Of a stretch of DNA of 64,000 nucleotides, positions 28,954-37,895 are shown piece after piece. Made by a program: the position numbers and the translations under genes. This DNA comes from Planctomycetota bacterium (lineage in GTDB: Bacteria; Planctomycetota; UBA1135; UBA2386). How positions within the stretch are numbered: position 1 is the stretch's first letter; each line of letters opens with the position of its first letter. The notes beneath the pieces are model-generated. The model searched no databases. It saw only the letters and a list, made by a program, of their open reading frames with translations, and was not told the DNA's origin. Where the stretch lies: the NCBI GenBank assembly GCA_016794425.1, contig JAEUHR010000017.1, forward strand, positions 158,670 to 222,669, given 5' to 3'.

Positions 28954-29670
28954 ATGGCCATGCTGCGGGGACTCGTGCTGGTTGCCCTGGTCCTCGGCGG
29001 GCTCGCCGCGCAGGACGACTACGCGGCGCGCGCCGAGCGCGTGCTGGCGCAGCACGGCTGCCAGGACAGCCTGCCCGGCGAGTCCGCGCCGGCGCGCCGC
29101 GGCTCGGGGCGTCCGGACGGCAGCGAACCGCGCGGCGAACGCAGCGGCGCGCCCGGCCGTTCGGGTGGCCGCTGGAACCCGGGCCTGCCGATCCCGCCGA
29201 TCGTCGCGCAGATCCTGCTGTGGACGATCGTCGCGCTCGCGATCGCGCTGCTGGTCGCCAGCATCGTGCGCGGGCTCGGCGGCAGCGCGACCGCGGCGCG
29301 CGCGCCGTCACCGACGAAGCCGGCCGCGCGCCCGGCCGCGGTGGCCGGCAACCCGCCCGAACCCGACGCGGCGCTGCCCGACCACGCCCGGCTGGCCGCC
29401 GCCGGCGACTTCGCCGGCGCCGTGCGCGCGGTGCTGCAGGCGGCGTTCGCGGCGTGGGTGCAGCGCGGCGGGCCGCTGCCGCGCGCGGCGACCGCGCGCG
29501 AGGTGCTGCGGCTCGTGCGGAACCGCCGCCTGGCCGACGCACCGCTGGCGCAGCTGGTCGCCGCGGTCGAACGCGCGCACTTCGGCGGCCGCGGCGCCGA
29601 CCGCGGGCTCTACGAAGCCTCACGCGACTGGCTCGGCTCGTGGGAGGCGTCGTGCCGCAGCGCGAAGTGA
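28954..29670 (+). CDS. DUF4129-domain membrane protein
   Basis: A 238-residue protein, first gene of a six-gene operon. It has a signal peptide (residues 1-17, ending GLAAQDD), a Pro/Gly/Arg-rich spacer, one transmembrane helix (ILLWTIVALAIALLVASIV), and a C-terminal DUF4129 domain with its helix pattern (TAREVLRLVRNR, LAQLVAAVERAHFGG). In other bacteria DUF4129 sits at the end of transglutaminase-like proteins encoded beside MoxR and DUF58. ATG 28960 is an alternative start. Its 3' end overlaps the next gene by 19 bp. Confidence 0.8.
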   Translation: MAMLRGLVLVALVLGGLAAQDDYAARAERVLAQHGCQDSLPGESAPARRGSGRPDGSEPRGERSGAPGRSGGRWNPGLPIPPIVAQILLWTIVALAIALLVASIVRGLGGSATAARAPSPTKPAARPAAVAGNPPEPDAALPDHARLAAAGDFAGAVRAVLQAAFAAWVQRGGPLPRAATAREVLRLVRNRRLADAPLAQLVAAVERAHFGGRGADRGLYEASRDWLGSWEASCRSAK

Positions 29671-30878
29671 CGCCGTTCTCGCCGCGCGCGGCACGGCTGG
29701 TGGCGGCGGCGGGCCTGCTGTCGCTGCTGGTCGCGTTCTGGCTGCTGCTGTTCCCCGGTGACGGCATCGGCATCCGCGACGTCGGCGCGCACGGCTACAG
29801 CCGGTCGGCGATCGGCCATCTCGGCCTGATCCAGCTGCTGCGCGATCTCGGCGAGCCGGTGCTGCAGCTGCGCCGCACGCGCGACCTCGACGAAGCCGGC
29901 CTGTTGGTGCTGGCCGAGCCGCGCGACCTGCGGCGCCGCGACGACCGCCAGGTCGAGGACTGGCTCGAGCAGGTGCCGACGACCTTGCTGGTGCTGCCCA
30001 AACGCGACGGCGAGCGGGACCAGATCGAGCCCGACTGGCTCGGCGAAGTCGAACTGGCGCCGGTTGCCGACGGTGAGGACCTGCTGTCGCACCTCGCGGT
30101 CTGGACCGACGAACGTGTGCCCGAACTGCTGCGCGTCGACACGGCGCACGACTGGCAGTCGGTCGCCGGCTGGCCGCGGCCGGAGCTCCCGGCGCCGGTG
30201 CAGCTGCTGCGGGCCGAACGCACGCCGATGGAGCCGCTGTTGTGGTGCGACGAAGGCGTGCTGCTGGCGCGCATCGGCGGCGTCGCCGTGCTGGCCGACC
30301 CCGACCTGATCGCCAACCACGGTCTGCTGCGCGGCGACAACGCAGCGCTGATCGTGCAGATCCTGCGCCACCTGCGCGGCGACGCGCGCGGTGCGGTGGT
30401 GTTCGACGAGACGCTGCACGGCCACGCGATCGAACCGAGCATCTGGCGCGTCGCCGGCCAGTTCCCGCAGGTGCTGGTGTCGGCGCACCTGCTGCTGCTG
30501 CTGGCGCTGGTGTTGTGGATCGCCTGCGACCGCTTCGGCGCGCCGCTGCCGCCGCCGGCCGCGATCGCGGCCGGCAAACGCTTCCTGATCGACAACGCCG
30601 CCGCACTGCTGGCGCGCGGTTCGCACCACGGTCCGTCGCTGCGCCGCTACGGCCAGCAGCGCGTGCGCGCGACAGCCGAGGCGCTGCACGCCCCGCGCGG
30701 CCTCACCGACCTCGCCTGCCGCGACTGGCTGCTGGCGCGCGTGCGCGATCCGGCGCGCCGCGAACGGCTGGCCGCGCTGCTCGGTCGTTCGACCGGCGCG
30801 CTGCCGGCGCGCGACGCGGTGTCGATGGCGCGCGAGATCCGAACCCTGACCGAGGAGATGAGGCATGGAAGTCACTGA
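29652..30878 (+). CDS. DUF4350-domain membrane protein
   Basis: A 408-residue protein with two membrane helices: one near residues 15-35 ([19 protein letters not shown]) and one near 280-300 ([13 protein letters not shown]). Between them is a DUF4350-type domain ([16 protein letters not shown] near the start, [11 protein letters not shown] near the end), related to GATase-like Rossmann domains. The GTG at 29652 lies inside the end of the DUF4129 gene, and the stop lies inside moxR. Position between DUF4129 and moxR is the usual place for this family. Confidence 0.75.
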   Translation: MPQREVTPFSPRAARLVAAAGLLSLLVAFWLLLFPGDGIGIRDVGAHGYSRSAIGHLGLIQLLRDLGEPVLQLRRTRDLDEAGLLVLAEPRDLRRRDDRQVEDWLEQVPTTLLVLPKRDGERDQIEPDWLGEVELAPVADGEDLLSHLAVWTDERVPELLRVDTAHDWQSVAGWPRPELPAPVQLLRAERTPMEPLLWCDEGVLLARIGGVAVLADPDLIANHGLLRGDNAALIVQILRHLRGDARGAVVFDETLHGHAIEPSIWRVAGQFPQVLVSAHLLLLLALVLWIACDRFGAPLPPPAAIAAGKRFLIDNAAALLARGSHHGPSLRRYGQQRVRATAEALHAPRGLTDLACRDWLLARVRDPARRERLAALLGRSTGALPARDAVSMAREIRTLTEEMRHGSH

Positions 30879-31815
30879 AGTCGCCGCGACCGCCGAACGG
30901 CTGCGCACACAGCTCGCGCGTGTGGTCATGGGCCAGGACCGCAGCGCCGAGCTGCTGTTCGCGGCGTGGCTCGCCGGCGGGCACGTGCTGCTCGAAGGCG
31001 TGCCCGGCACCGCGAAGACGCTGCTGGCGCGCGCGCTGGCGCGGTCGCTGCAGCTGGCGTTCGCGCGCATCCAGTTCACGCCGGACCTGATGCCGGCCGA
31101 CGTGCTCGGCACCAGCCTGTTCGACTTCCAGAGCGGCCGCTTCACGCTGCAGAAGGGGCCGATCTTCACCGAGCTGCTGCTGGCCGACGAGGTCAACCGC
31201 ACGCCGCCGAAGACGCAGTCGGCGCTGCTCGAGGCGATGCAGGAGCGCTCGGTCACGCTCGACGGCGAGACGCACCGGCTCGGCGCCGCGTTCTTCGTCA
31301 TAGCGACGCAGAACCCGATCGAACAGGAAGGCACCTATCCGTTGCCGGAGGCGCAGCTCGACCGCTTCCTGCTGAAGCTGCGCATCGGCTACCCGGACCG
31401 CGACGACGAGCGGCGCATGGCGGCGGTGCACGGTCGCACGGTGCCGGACCTCGAGTCGTTCGGACTCGAACCGGTGGCCGGCAACGAGTTCCTGGCGGCC
31501 GCGCGCGAATGTGTCGCGGCGGTGCGCATCGCCGACGCGGTGCTCGACTACCTGGTCGACGTCGTGCGCGCCACGCGCGAACACGCGTCGCTGCGCTGCG
31601 GCGCGTCGCCGCGCGCGGTCAACATGCTGGCCGCGGCGGCGCGCGCGCTGGCCGCCGTGCAGGGCATGGACTTCGTGCTGCCGGACCACGTGCAGCAGCT
31701 CGCCGGGCCGCTGCTCGCGCACCGCGTCGTGCTGACGCCGGCGGCCGAGATCGAAGGCGCCGACGCGGGCGCCGTGGTCGCGCAGATCGTCGACGGCATC
31801 AAGGCGCCGCGATGA
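30865..31815 (+). CDS. moxR: MoxR-family AAA+ ATPase
   Basis: A 316-residue AAA+ chaperone-like ATPase. Walker A is [15 protein letters not shown], Walker [13 protein letters not shown], with the MoxR pre-sensor motif [20 protein letters not shown]. It probably remodels or activates the VWA/DUF58-type protein encoded next. It overlaps the preceding gene by 14 bp and the following by 4 bp (ATGA), so expression is tightly coupled. Confidence 0.93.
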   Translation: MEVTEVAATAERLRTQLARVVMGQDRSAELLFAAWLAGGHVLLEGVPGTAKTLLARALARSLQLAFARIQFTPDLMPADVLGTSLFDFQSGRFTLQKGPIFTELLLADEVNRTPPKTQSALLEAMQERSVTLDGETHRLGAAFFVIATQNPIEQEGTYPLPEAQLDRFLLKLRIGYPDRDDERRMAAVHGRTVPDLESFGLEPVAGNEFLAAARECVAAVRIADAVLDYLVDVVRATREHASLRCGASPRAVNMLAAAARALAAVQGMDFVLPDHVQQLAGPLLAHRVVLTPAAEIEGADAGAVVAQIVDGIKAPR

Positions 31816-33119
31816 TCCGACCGACGCCACGCGCGCTGGCGGTGTTCGGGGCCGGCCTGCCGATCGCGGCGCTGCCGACGCTGGTCGGCGGGTCGTGGTC
31901 GTGGGTGCCGTGGCTCTGGTGCCTCGCCGCGTTCGGGCTGGCGCTGGTCGTCGAACTGCTGCGGCTGCCGTCGCCGGCGTCGGTCGCGGTCGACGTGGCG
32001 GCGCCGAAGCTGGCGCCGATCGGCAGCACGGTCGACGTCGTCGTGCAGGCCACCAGCCGGCATCGGGTCGACGTCGAGGTGCGCCTCTCGTGCCGCGGCG
32101 ACGCGGCGCCGCCGGTGCCCGTGCAGCTGGCCCTGGCCGGCGCGCCGGTGGCGGTCACGGTGCCGCTGCAGCCGCGCCGGCGCGGCACCGTGCGGCTCGC
32201 CGAGGCCGCGAGCCGCTGGCGCGGACCGCTGGGCCTGTTGTGGTGCGAACGGCGGCAGCCGCTCGGCGTCGAGGTCGCGGTCGTCACCGACGTGGCGGCG
32301 GTGCGGCGCCGCGCGCTGCAGATGGCGTCGAACCGCGAGTTCCAGGTCGGCCTGAAGATCGAGCGCTACGTCGGCGACGGCAGCGAGTTCGACTCGCTGC
32401 GCGAGTTCGTGGCCGGCATGGACCGCCGCGCGGTCGACTGGAAGGCGTCGGCACGCCATCGCCAGCTGCTGTGCCGCGAGTTCCGCGCCGAGCGCGACCA
32501 CGCCGTGATGTTGTGCCTCGACGCCGGCCGGCTGATGGGCGAGCCGCTCGACGGCATGCCGCGGCTCGACCACGCGATCCACGCCGCGCTGCAGCTCGGC
32601 TACGTTTGCCTGCGCACCGGCGACCGTGTCGGTTCGTTCGCGTTCGCCGACAAACCGCAGCACGTGCTGCTGCCGCAGGCCTCGGTGCACGCGCTGCAGG
32701 CGATCCAGCTGCGGCTCGCGGCGCTCGACTACGGCACCGCCGAGACGAACTTCACGCTGGCGATGACCGAGCTGCTGCGCCAGCTGCGCCGGCGCACGCT
32801 GGTCGTGCTGTTCACGGACTTCGTCGACAGCGTGACCGCCGAGCTGATGCTCGACAACGTGCGCTGGCTCGCGCGGCGGCACCTGTTGCTGTTCGTCGCG
32901 ATGCGCGACCCCTTGCTGGACCGGCTGGTCGCCGGCGAGCCGGCGTCGGTCGAGGACCTGCACCGCGCGGTCGTCGCCGAAGACATCCGCCGCGAACGGC
33001 TGCTGGTGCTCGAGCGGATCCGCCGCGCCGGCGCGCAGGTGATCGACGCCGAGGCGGCGGCGGTCGGGCCGGAGCTGATCGACCGCTACCTGCAGGTCAA
33101 ACGCCGGGAGCTGCTGTGA
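31812..33119 (+). CDS. DUF58-domain protein
   Basis: A 435-residue protein with two N-terminal membrane helices (residues 8-50) and a DUF58 core: the family mark [20 protein letters not shown] (usually GDDxRxIDW) followed by VDWKASAR, then a von Willebrand A-like fold with CLDAGRLMG and [10 protein letters not shown]. In MoxR systems this protein is the client of the ATPase. Start at ATG 31812 overlaps moxR; stop overlaps the SpoIIM-like gene by GTGA. Confidence 0.9.
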   Translation: MIRPTPRALAVFGAGLPIAALPTLVGGSWSWVPWLWCLAAFGLALVVELLRLPSPASVAVDVAAPKLAPIGSTVDVVVQATSRHRVDVEVRLSCRGDAAPPVPVQLALAGAPVAVTVPLQPRRRGTVRLAEAASRWRGPLGLLWCERRQPLGVEVAVVTDVAAVRRRALQMASNREFQVGLKIERYVGDGSEFDSLREFVAGMDRRAVDWKASARHRQLLCREFRAERDHAVMLCLDAGRLMGEPLDGMPRLDHAIHAALQLGYVCLRTGDRVGSFAFADKPQHVLLPQASVHALQAIQLRLAALDYGTAETNFTLAMTELLRQLRRRTLVVLFTDFVDSVTAELMLDNVRWLARRHLLLFVAMRDPLLDRLVAGEPASVEDLHRAVVAEDIRRERLLVLERIRRAGAQVIDAEAAAVGPELIDRYLQVKRRELL

Positions 33120-34111
33120 GCCGGGAACCGGAGACGCCGTGGTCGGTGCGCTTCCGCCGCGAACGGCAGGCGGCCTGGGTCGAACTGGAGGACCTGGTGT
33201 CGCGCTGCGAACGCGGCGGCCTCGCGGCGCTGCGGCCCGAGCAGTTGTCGCGGCTGCCGGTGCTGTACCGCGCCGCGCTGTCGTCGCTGGGCGTCGCGCG
33301 CGCGTCGGTGCTCGACCAGGGGCTGCGCCTGCACCTCGAGTCACTGGTGGCGCGCGCCTACCTGGTCGTCTACTCGCCCAAACGCAGCCTGCTCGAGGTG
33401 CTGGTGCCGTTCGCGACGACCGGCTTCCCGCGCGCGGTGCGGGCGATCCGCTGGCACGTGCTGGTCTCGGCGGCGGTGCTGCTGCTCGGCGGCGCGCTGG
33501 CCTGGGCGATGTACGGCGTCGACCCGGAGCACTACTACCTGTTCGTCGACGGCGGCATGGCGGCCGGGCGCGATCCGACCGCGTCGACCGAAGCGCTGCG
33601 CGAGACGCTGTTCGGCGACGACGATGGTGACCTGCTGGCGTTCGCGAGCATGCTGTTCACGAACAACTCCTCGGTCGGCATCCTGACCTACGGGCTCGGC
33701 TTCGTGTTCGGCCTGCCGGTCGTGCTGCTGCTGCTCTACAACGGCATGCTGCTCGGCGCGATGAGCGCGCTGTTCCACGAGCGCGGCCTCGGCGTCGAGT
33801 GGTGGTCGTGGGTGCTGCCGCACGGCGTCACCGAACTGCTGGCGATCGTGTTGTGCGGCGCGGCCGGTCTCGCGGTCGGCCAGCAGCTCGTGTTTCCGGG
33901 GCCGCACTCGCGGCTCCACGCGCTGACCGTCGTCGGCCGCCGCATGGGCGCGGTCGTCGCCGGCAGCGTCGTGATGCTGGCGCTGGCCGCGGTGGTGGAG
34001 GGCGTGTTCCGCCAGGTCGTGCAGAGCGTGCCGGTGCGCTACGTGCTGGCCGCGACGTTCGCGGCGCTGTGGTGCGCGTACTTCGTCTGCGCCGGCCGGA
34101 GGCAGCGGTGA
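33116..34111 (+). CDS. Stage II sporulation protein M-like membrane protein
   Basis: A 331-residue protein with a helical cytoplasmic N-terminal third and about five membrane helices, including LVSAAVLLLGGALAWAMYG and VFGLPVVLLLLYNGMLLGAM. The core FTNNSSVGILTYGLGF and HGVTELLAIVLCGAAGL are SpoIIM-family marks. The organism need not sporulate, as the family is common in MoxR operons. It overlaps both neighbours by GTGA. Confidence 0.88.
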   Translation: MSREPETPWSVRFRRERQAAWVELEDLVSRCERGGLAALRPEQLSRLPVLYRAALSSLGVARASVLDQGLRLHLESLVARAYLVVYSPKRSLLEVLVPFATTGFPRAVRAIRWHVLVSAAVLLLGGALAWAMYGVDPEHYYLFVDGGMAAGRDPTASTEALRETLFGDDDGDLLAFASMLFTNNSSVGILTYGLGFVFGLPVVLLLLYNGMLLGAMSALFHERGLGVEWWSWVLPHGVTELLAIVLCGAAGLAVGQQLVFPGPHSRLHALTVVGRRMGAVVAGSVVMLALAAVVEGVFRQVVQSVPVRYVLAATFAALWCAYFVCAGRRQR

Positions 34112-34989
34112 CGACGTTCGAGCCGACCGAGAGTGTGCTGACGCCGGAGGGCTTCGAGCTGCGGTTCGGCCGCGCGACCGCCAGCGAACGGCTGGTCGCG
34201 CTGGCGATCGACCTCGGCATCGTGCTGCTGGCGACCTTCGCGCTGGTGCTGCTGCTGTGGTTCACGCTCGGCATCGGTGCGGCGATGCTGGTCGCGTTCC
34301 TCTTGCGCCACGGCTACTTCACCTGGTTCGAGGCGCGGTGGAACGGCCGCACGCCGGGCAAGCGCCTGTTCCACCTGCGCGTCGTGCGGGCCGACGGCGG
34401 GCCGCTGACCGTCGAGACGGTGCTGGCGCGCAACCTGACGCGCGAGGTCGAGCTGTTCCTGCCGCTGACCGTGCTGCTGCAGCCGGACGCGCTGTTCCCG
34501 GACCAGGTCGGTTGGGTGCGGCTGGTCGCGGTCGCGTGGATCCTCGGCCTGTTCCTGTTCCCGCTGTCGAATCCGCACCGGCTGCGGATCGGCGACCTGC
34601 TGGCCGGCACGCGCGTCGTGGTGACGCCGCCGGTCGCGCTGGTGCACGACCTCGCCGACGTGCGGCGGGCCGGCCAGGAGCCGCGCGACGGCGTGTTCGC
34701 CTTCTCGGCGGCGCAGCTGTCGATCTACGGCGAACACGAACTGTCGGTGCTCGAGGACGTGCTGCGCAAGGCCAAGCGCAACGCGACCGATCCGGCGCTG
34801 GTCGAGGTCGCGAAGAGCATCGGCCGCCGGATCGGCTTCGACGACGCGGCGGCGGTCGTTGGCCACGAGGCGCGCTTCCTGCGCGAGTTCTACGCCGCCC
34901 AGCGCCGGCACCTCGAACAGCAGCTGCTGCTGGGGCGGCGGCGGCTCAAGAAGGTGCCGCGGACCACGAAGGGCGCGCGGCCGTCCTGA
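34108..34989 (+). CDS. RDD-family membrane protein
   Basis: A 293-residue protein, last of the operon. The RDD domain spans residues ~15-165: RATASERLVALAIDLGIVLL, then the motif RWNGRTPGKRLFHLRVV and HRLRIGDLLAGTRVVV. Three to four membrane helices are evident. The C-terminal ~110 residues are a charged helical tail, longer than usual for RDD proteins. Its GTG overlaps the SpoIIM-like stop. A 55-bp gap follows before the dehydrogenase genes, so the operon probably ends here. Confidence 0.88.
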   Translation: MTTFEPTESVLTPEGFELRFGRATASERLVALAIDLGIVLLATFALVLLLWFTLGIGAAMLVAFLLRHGYFTWFEARWNGRTPGKRLFHLRVVRADGGPLTVETVLARNLTREVELFLPLTVLLQPDALFPDQVGWVRLVAVAWILGLFLFPLSNPHRLRIGDLLAGTRVVVTPPVALVHDLADVRRAGQEPRDGVFAFSAAQLSIYGEHELSVLEDVLRKAKRNATDPALVEVAKSIGRRIGFDDAAAVVGHEARFLREFYAAQRRHLEQQLLLGRRRLKKVPRTTKGARPS

Positions 34990-35044
34990 GCCTTTGGCAA
35001 CGGCGTTGCACGGCACCGGCGCGCCGGCATCATCGTCGGGCCCC

Positions 35045-36223
35045 ATGGTCGAGACCGCGGATCTGGTCGTCGTCGGCGGCGGCATCGTCGGCTGCTCGGT
35101 CGTGCACCAGCTCGCGCGCCTGGTGCCGCGCGAGACCCGCATCGTGCTGCTCGACCGCGGGCCGATCGCCGGGGCGACCTCGGGTTCGTCGATGGGGCAC
35201 CTGATGGTCACGCCGGACGACCCGCAGTCGTACGCGTTGACCGCCGCCAGCGTGCGGCTGTGGCGCGACCTGCAGGCGCGCGGCGGCGGCTTCGACTTCC
35301 AGGACACCGGCGCGCTGTACCTGGCCGACACCGACGAGGACGCGGCGCTGCTGCCGGTGCTGCGCGACCAGTTCACGGCCGTCGGCGACCGCGCCGAAGT
35401 GCTGGACGGGCGCGCGCTGCGTTCGCTCGAGCCGGGCCTCGCCGAAGACCTCGACGCGGCGCTGTTCTACCCCGGCGACGCGGTGGTGCTGCCGATGCCG
35501 GCCTGCGCGGTGATGCTGCAGGAAGCGCGGGCCTGCTGCCCCGGCCTCGACGTGCGGCCCGGCTGCGCGGTGGTCGGCGTCGACCGCGACGGCGACCGCA
35601 TCGCGGCGGTGCGCACCGAGCACGGTGCGATCGCGACGCGCACGCTGGTCAACGCGACCGGCGTCTGGGCGCCGGCGCTGGCGGAACTGTGCGGCGCGCC
35701 GCGGCTGCCGATCTTCCCGCGCGCCGGCAACCTGGCGGTGACGGCGCACTGGACGACGCCGGTGCGCACGCAGCTGCTCGAGGTCAGCTACCTGCGGTTC
35801 GCGCACGGTGCCGCCGCGGTCGATCCGACGCGCACCGACGATCCGGGCGGCCACGCGGTCAACGTGCAGCCGCAGTCGAACGGCAGCTGCCTGATCGGCA
35901 GCACGCGCCAGTTCCGCGGCATGGACCGCACACTGAACCCGCAGCTGCTGCGCCGGTCGCTGCAGCGAGCGATCCGTTACGCGCCGGGGCTGGCCGCGGC
36001 GCCGATCGTGCGCACCTGGGTCGGGCTGCGGCCGTACGCGATCGACAAACACCCGCTGATCGGGCCGTGGCCGCCGGTGCGCGGCCTGTGGATCGCGGCG
36101 GGCCACGAAGGGCTCGGCATCACGCTGGGGCCGATCACCGGGCGCCTGCTGGCGCAGCAGGTCGTCGGCGTGCCGTGCGACGTCGACCCGCAGCCGTACC
36201 TGCCGGCGAGGTTCTGCGCGTGA
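35045..36223 (+). CDS. FAD-dependent amino-acid/opine dehydrogenase, DAO-type subunit (HcnC/OoxB/LhpB-like)
   Basis: A 392-residue flavoprotein of the D-amino-acid-oxidase family. The dinucleotide-binding motif is VVVGGGIVGCS near the N-terminus; GATSGSSMGH follows, and near the C-terminus AGHEGLGITLGPITG closes the FAD site. This is the catalytic beta-type subunit in HcnABC (cyanide synthase), opine oxidase and D-hydroxyproline dehydrogenase complexes. It overlaps by GTGA with the ferredoxin-like gene, which in turn overlaps the third subunit. Substrate (glycine, opine, proline or hydroxyproline) cannot be told from sequence. Confidence 0.85.
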   Translation: MVETADLVVVGGGIVGCSVVHQLARLVPRETRIVLLDRGPIAGATSGSSMGHLMVTPDDPQSYALTAASVRLWRDLQARGGGFDFQDTGALYLADTDEDAALLPVLRDQFTAVGDRAEVLDGRALRSLEPGLAEDLDAALFYPGDAVVLPMPACAVMLQEARACCPGLDVRPGCAVVGVDRDGDRIAAVRTEHGAIATRTLVNATGVWAPALAELCGAPRLPIFPRAGNLAVTAHWTTPVRTQLLEVSYLRFAHGAAAVDPTRTDDPGGHAVNVQPQSNGSCLIGSTRQFRGMDRTLNPQLLRRSLQRAIRYAPGLAAAPIVRTWVGLRPYAIDKHPLIGPWPPVRGLWIAAGHEGLGITLGPITGRLLAQQVVGVPCDVDPQPYLPARFCA

Positions 36224-36489
36224 ACGGCGCCGACGGACGCGCGGTGGTGCAGTTCCGCTTCGCCGGGCGCCCGGTCGCGGCGCGCGCCGGCGACACGATC
36301 GCGATGGCGCTGTGGCGCGACGGCGCGGTCGCGCTGCGTGCCAGCAGCCGCGACGGCGCGCCGCGCGGCGTGTTCTGCAACATGGGCGTCTGCTTCGAGT
36401 GCCTGTGCCGCGTCGACGGCGCCACGGTCCGCGCCTGCACGACCGTCGTGCGCGACGGCATGCAGGTCGAACCCGGAGGCCGGCCGTGA
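36220..36489 (+). CDS. (2Fe-2S)-binding small subunit (HcnA/LhpF-like)
   Basis: An 89-residue ferredoxin-like protein. Ligand cysteines are C53, C58, C61 and C73, the plant-ferredoxin C-x4-C-x2-C...C layout, with MGVCFECLC around them. It is shorter than free ferredoxins and matches the gamma subunit of HcnABC-type dehydrogenases, where it bridges the two flavin subunits. Its GTG start lies inside the preceding stop, and its own stop overlaps the next GTG. Confidence 0.88.
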   Translation: MNGADGRAVVQFRFAGRPVAARAGDTIAMALWRDGAVALRASSRDGAPRGVFCNMGVCFECLCRVDGATVRACTTVVRDGMQVEPGGRP

Positions 36490-37868
36490 GCGAGGCGCGC
36501 GTGCTCGATGCCGACGTCGGTGTCATAGGGGCCGGACCGGCCGGGCTCGCGGCGGCGCGGCGGCTCGCGGCGGCGGGCCTGCGCGTGGTCGTGCTCGACG
36601 AGGCGCCGCAGCCCGGCGGCCAGATCTTTCGGCAGGCGCCGCCCGGTGCGCCGGCGCTGCCCGGCGGCGAGCCGCCGAGCCATCATGCTGGCCACGAACT
36701 GCTGGCCGCCGCCGCGGCGCTGCCGATCGTCTGGTGCGCGGGAGCGACCGTCTGGGACGCGCAGCCCGGCCGCCTGTGGTTCGAGCGCGACGGTGCGTCG
36801 TGGCTCGTGCGCTGCCGCGAGATCGTGCTGGCGCCCGGCGCCTACGACCGCTGCATCCCGTTCCCCGGCTGGACGCTGCCGGGCGTCGTCACGGCCGGCG
36901 CCGTGCAGGTGATGGTGCGCGGCTTCGGCGTCGCGCCGGGCCGGCGCGCGCTGGTGGCCGGTTCGGGGCCGCTGTTGCTGCCGACGATCACTGCGCTCGT
37001 GGCCGCCGGTGTCGAGGTCGTGGCCGCGCTGGAGGCCGCGCCGCGCTGGCCGGCGCTGCGCGCGCTGCCGCGCGTGCTCGGCAACGGGGCGCGCCGGCGC
37101 GAGGCGTTCTGGTACGCGCGCCGGCTGCTGGCGGCGGGCGTGCGGTTGCGCTGGGGGCACACGGTGTTCGCCTGCGACGGCGACGGCCGCGTGCAGCGGG
37201 CCGTGGTCGGCCGGGTCACCGCCGACGGCCGGCCCGTGCGCGGCAGCGAGCGCACGCTCGCGGTCGACCTGGTCGCGGTCGGGTTCGGCCTCGTGCCGTC
37301 GATCGAGCTCGGGCTGCGGCTCGGCTGCGCGGCGCGCCACGACGCGGTGCGCGGCGGCCACCGGCTCGAGGTCGACGCGGCGCAGCGCACGTCGGTGGCC
37401 TCGGTCTACGCCGCCGGCGAGATCTGCGGCATCGGTGGCGCGCAGGTCGCGGCGGCCGAAGGCGAACTTGCGGCCGCCGCGATCCTCGCCGACCGCGGCA
37501 CGGTGCAACTCGGCGCCGCGCTGCCGCGCCGCGTCGCCGCCGAACGCCGCGCCGCCGACGCGCTGCTGCGCGCGTTCGCGCCGCTGCCGGGGCTGCATGC
37601 GCTGGCGACGCCGGACACGATCGTCTGCCGCTGCGAGGACGTGCCGCTGCAGCGCGCCCAGGCGGCGGCGGCGGTGCACGGCGGTTCGGCGCGCGCGATC
37701 AAGGTCGGCTGCCGGGCCGGTATGGGGCCGTGCCAGGCGCGCATCTGCGGCCCGTCGCTGCAGGCGCTGGCGACCGGCGCAGCCGACCGCGTGATGGACC
37801 TGCCGGTCGTGCAGGTGCCGGTCAAACCGGTCGGCGCCGCGACGATCGTCGACGCACCGCCCGGTTGA
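36486..37868 (+). CDS. FAD/NAD(P)-binding subunit with C-terminal 2Fe-2S domain (HcnB/OoxA/LhpE-like)
   Basis: A 460-residue protein with an N-terminal FAD motif (VIGAGPAGLAAARRLAAAG), an inner second nucleotide motif (VAGSGPLLLPTI), and a conserved ATP/FAD-loop region ending VYAAGEICGIGG. The C-terminal BFD-like [2Fe-2S] domain has C381, C383, C416 and C420 (IVCRCEDV ... GMGPCQARICG). This is the alpha subunit of HcnABC-type complexes, passing electrons onward. No separate electron acceptor gene is adjacent, and the next gene encodes a binding-protein fusion. Confidence 0.88.
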   Translation: MSEARVLDADVGVIGAGPAGLAAARRLAAAGLRVVVLDEAPQPGGQIFRQAPPGAPALPGGEPPSHHAGHELLAAAAALPIVWCAGATVWDAQPGRLWFERDGASWLVRCREIVLAPGAYDRCIPFPGWTLPGVVTAGAVQVMVRGFGVAPGRRALVAGSGPLLLPTITALVAAGVEVVAALEAAPRWPALRALPRVLGNGARRREAFWYARRLLAAGVRLRWGHTVFACDGDGRVQRAVVGRVTADGRPVRGSERTLAVDLVAVGFGLVPSIELGLRLGCAARHDAVRGGHRLEVDAAQRTSVASVYAAGEICGIGGAQVAAAEGELAAAAILADRGTVQLGAALPRRVAAERRAADALLRAFAPLPGLHALATPDTIVCRCEDVPLQRAQAAAAVHGGSARAIKVGCRAGMGPCQARICGPSLQALATGAADRVMDLPVVQVPVKPVGAATIVDAPPG

Positions 37869-37881
37869 GGTGCGCGGTCGG

Positions 37882-37887
37882 TATCCT
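37882..37887 (+). promoter_or_regulatory. -10-like hexamer, leaderless candidate
   Basis: TATCCT lies eight bases before ATG 37896 with no Shine-Dalgarno between. It may allow separate expression from the dehydrogenase operon, whose last stop is 27 bp upstream. Confidence 0.3.
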
Positions 37888-37895
37888 GCGCGGCC

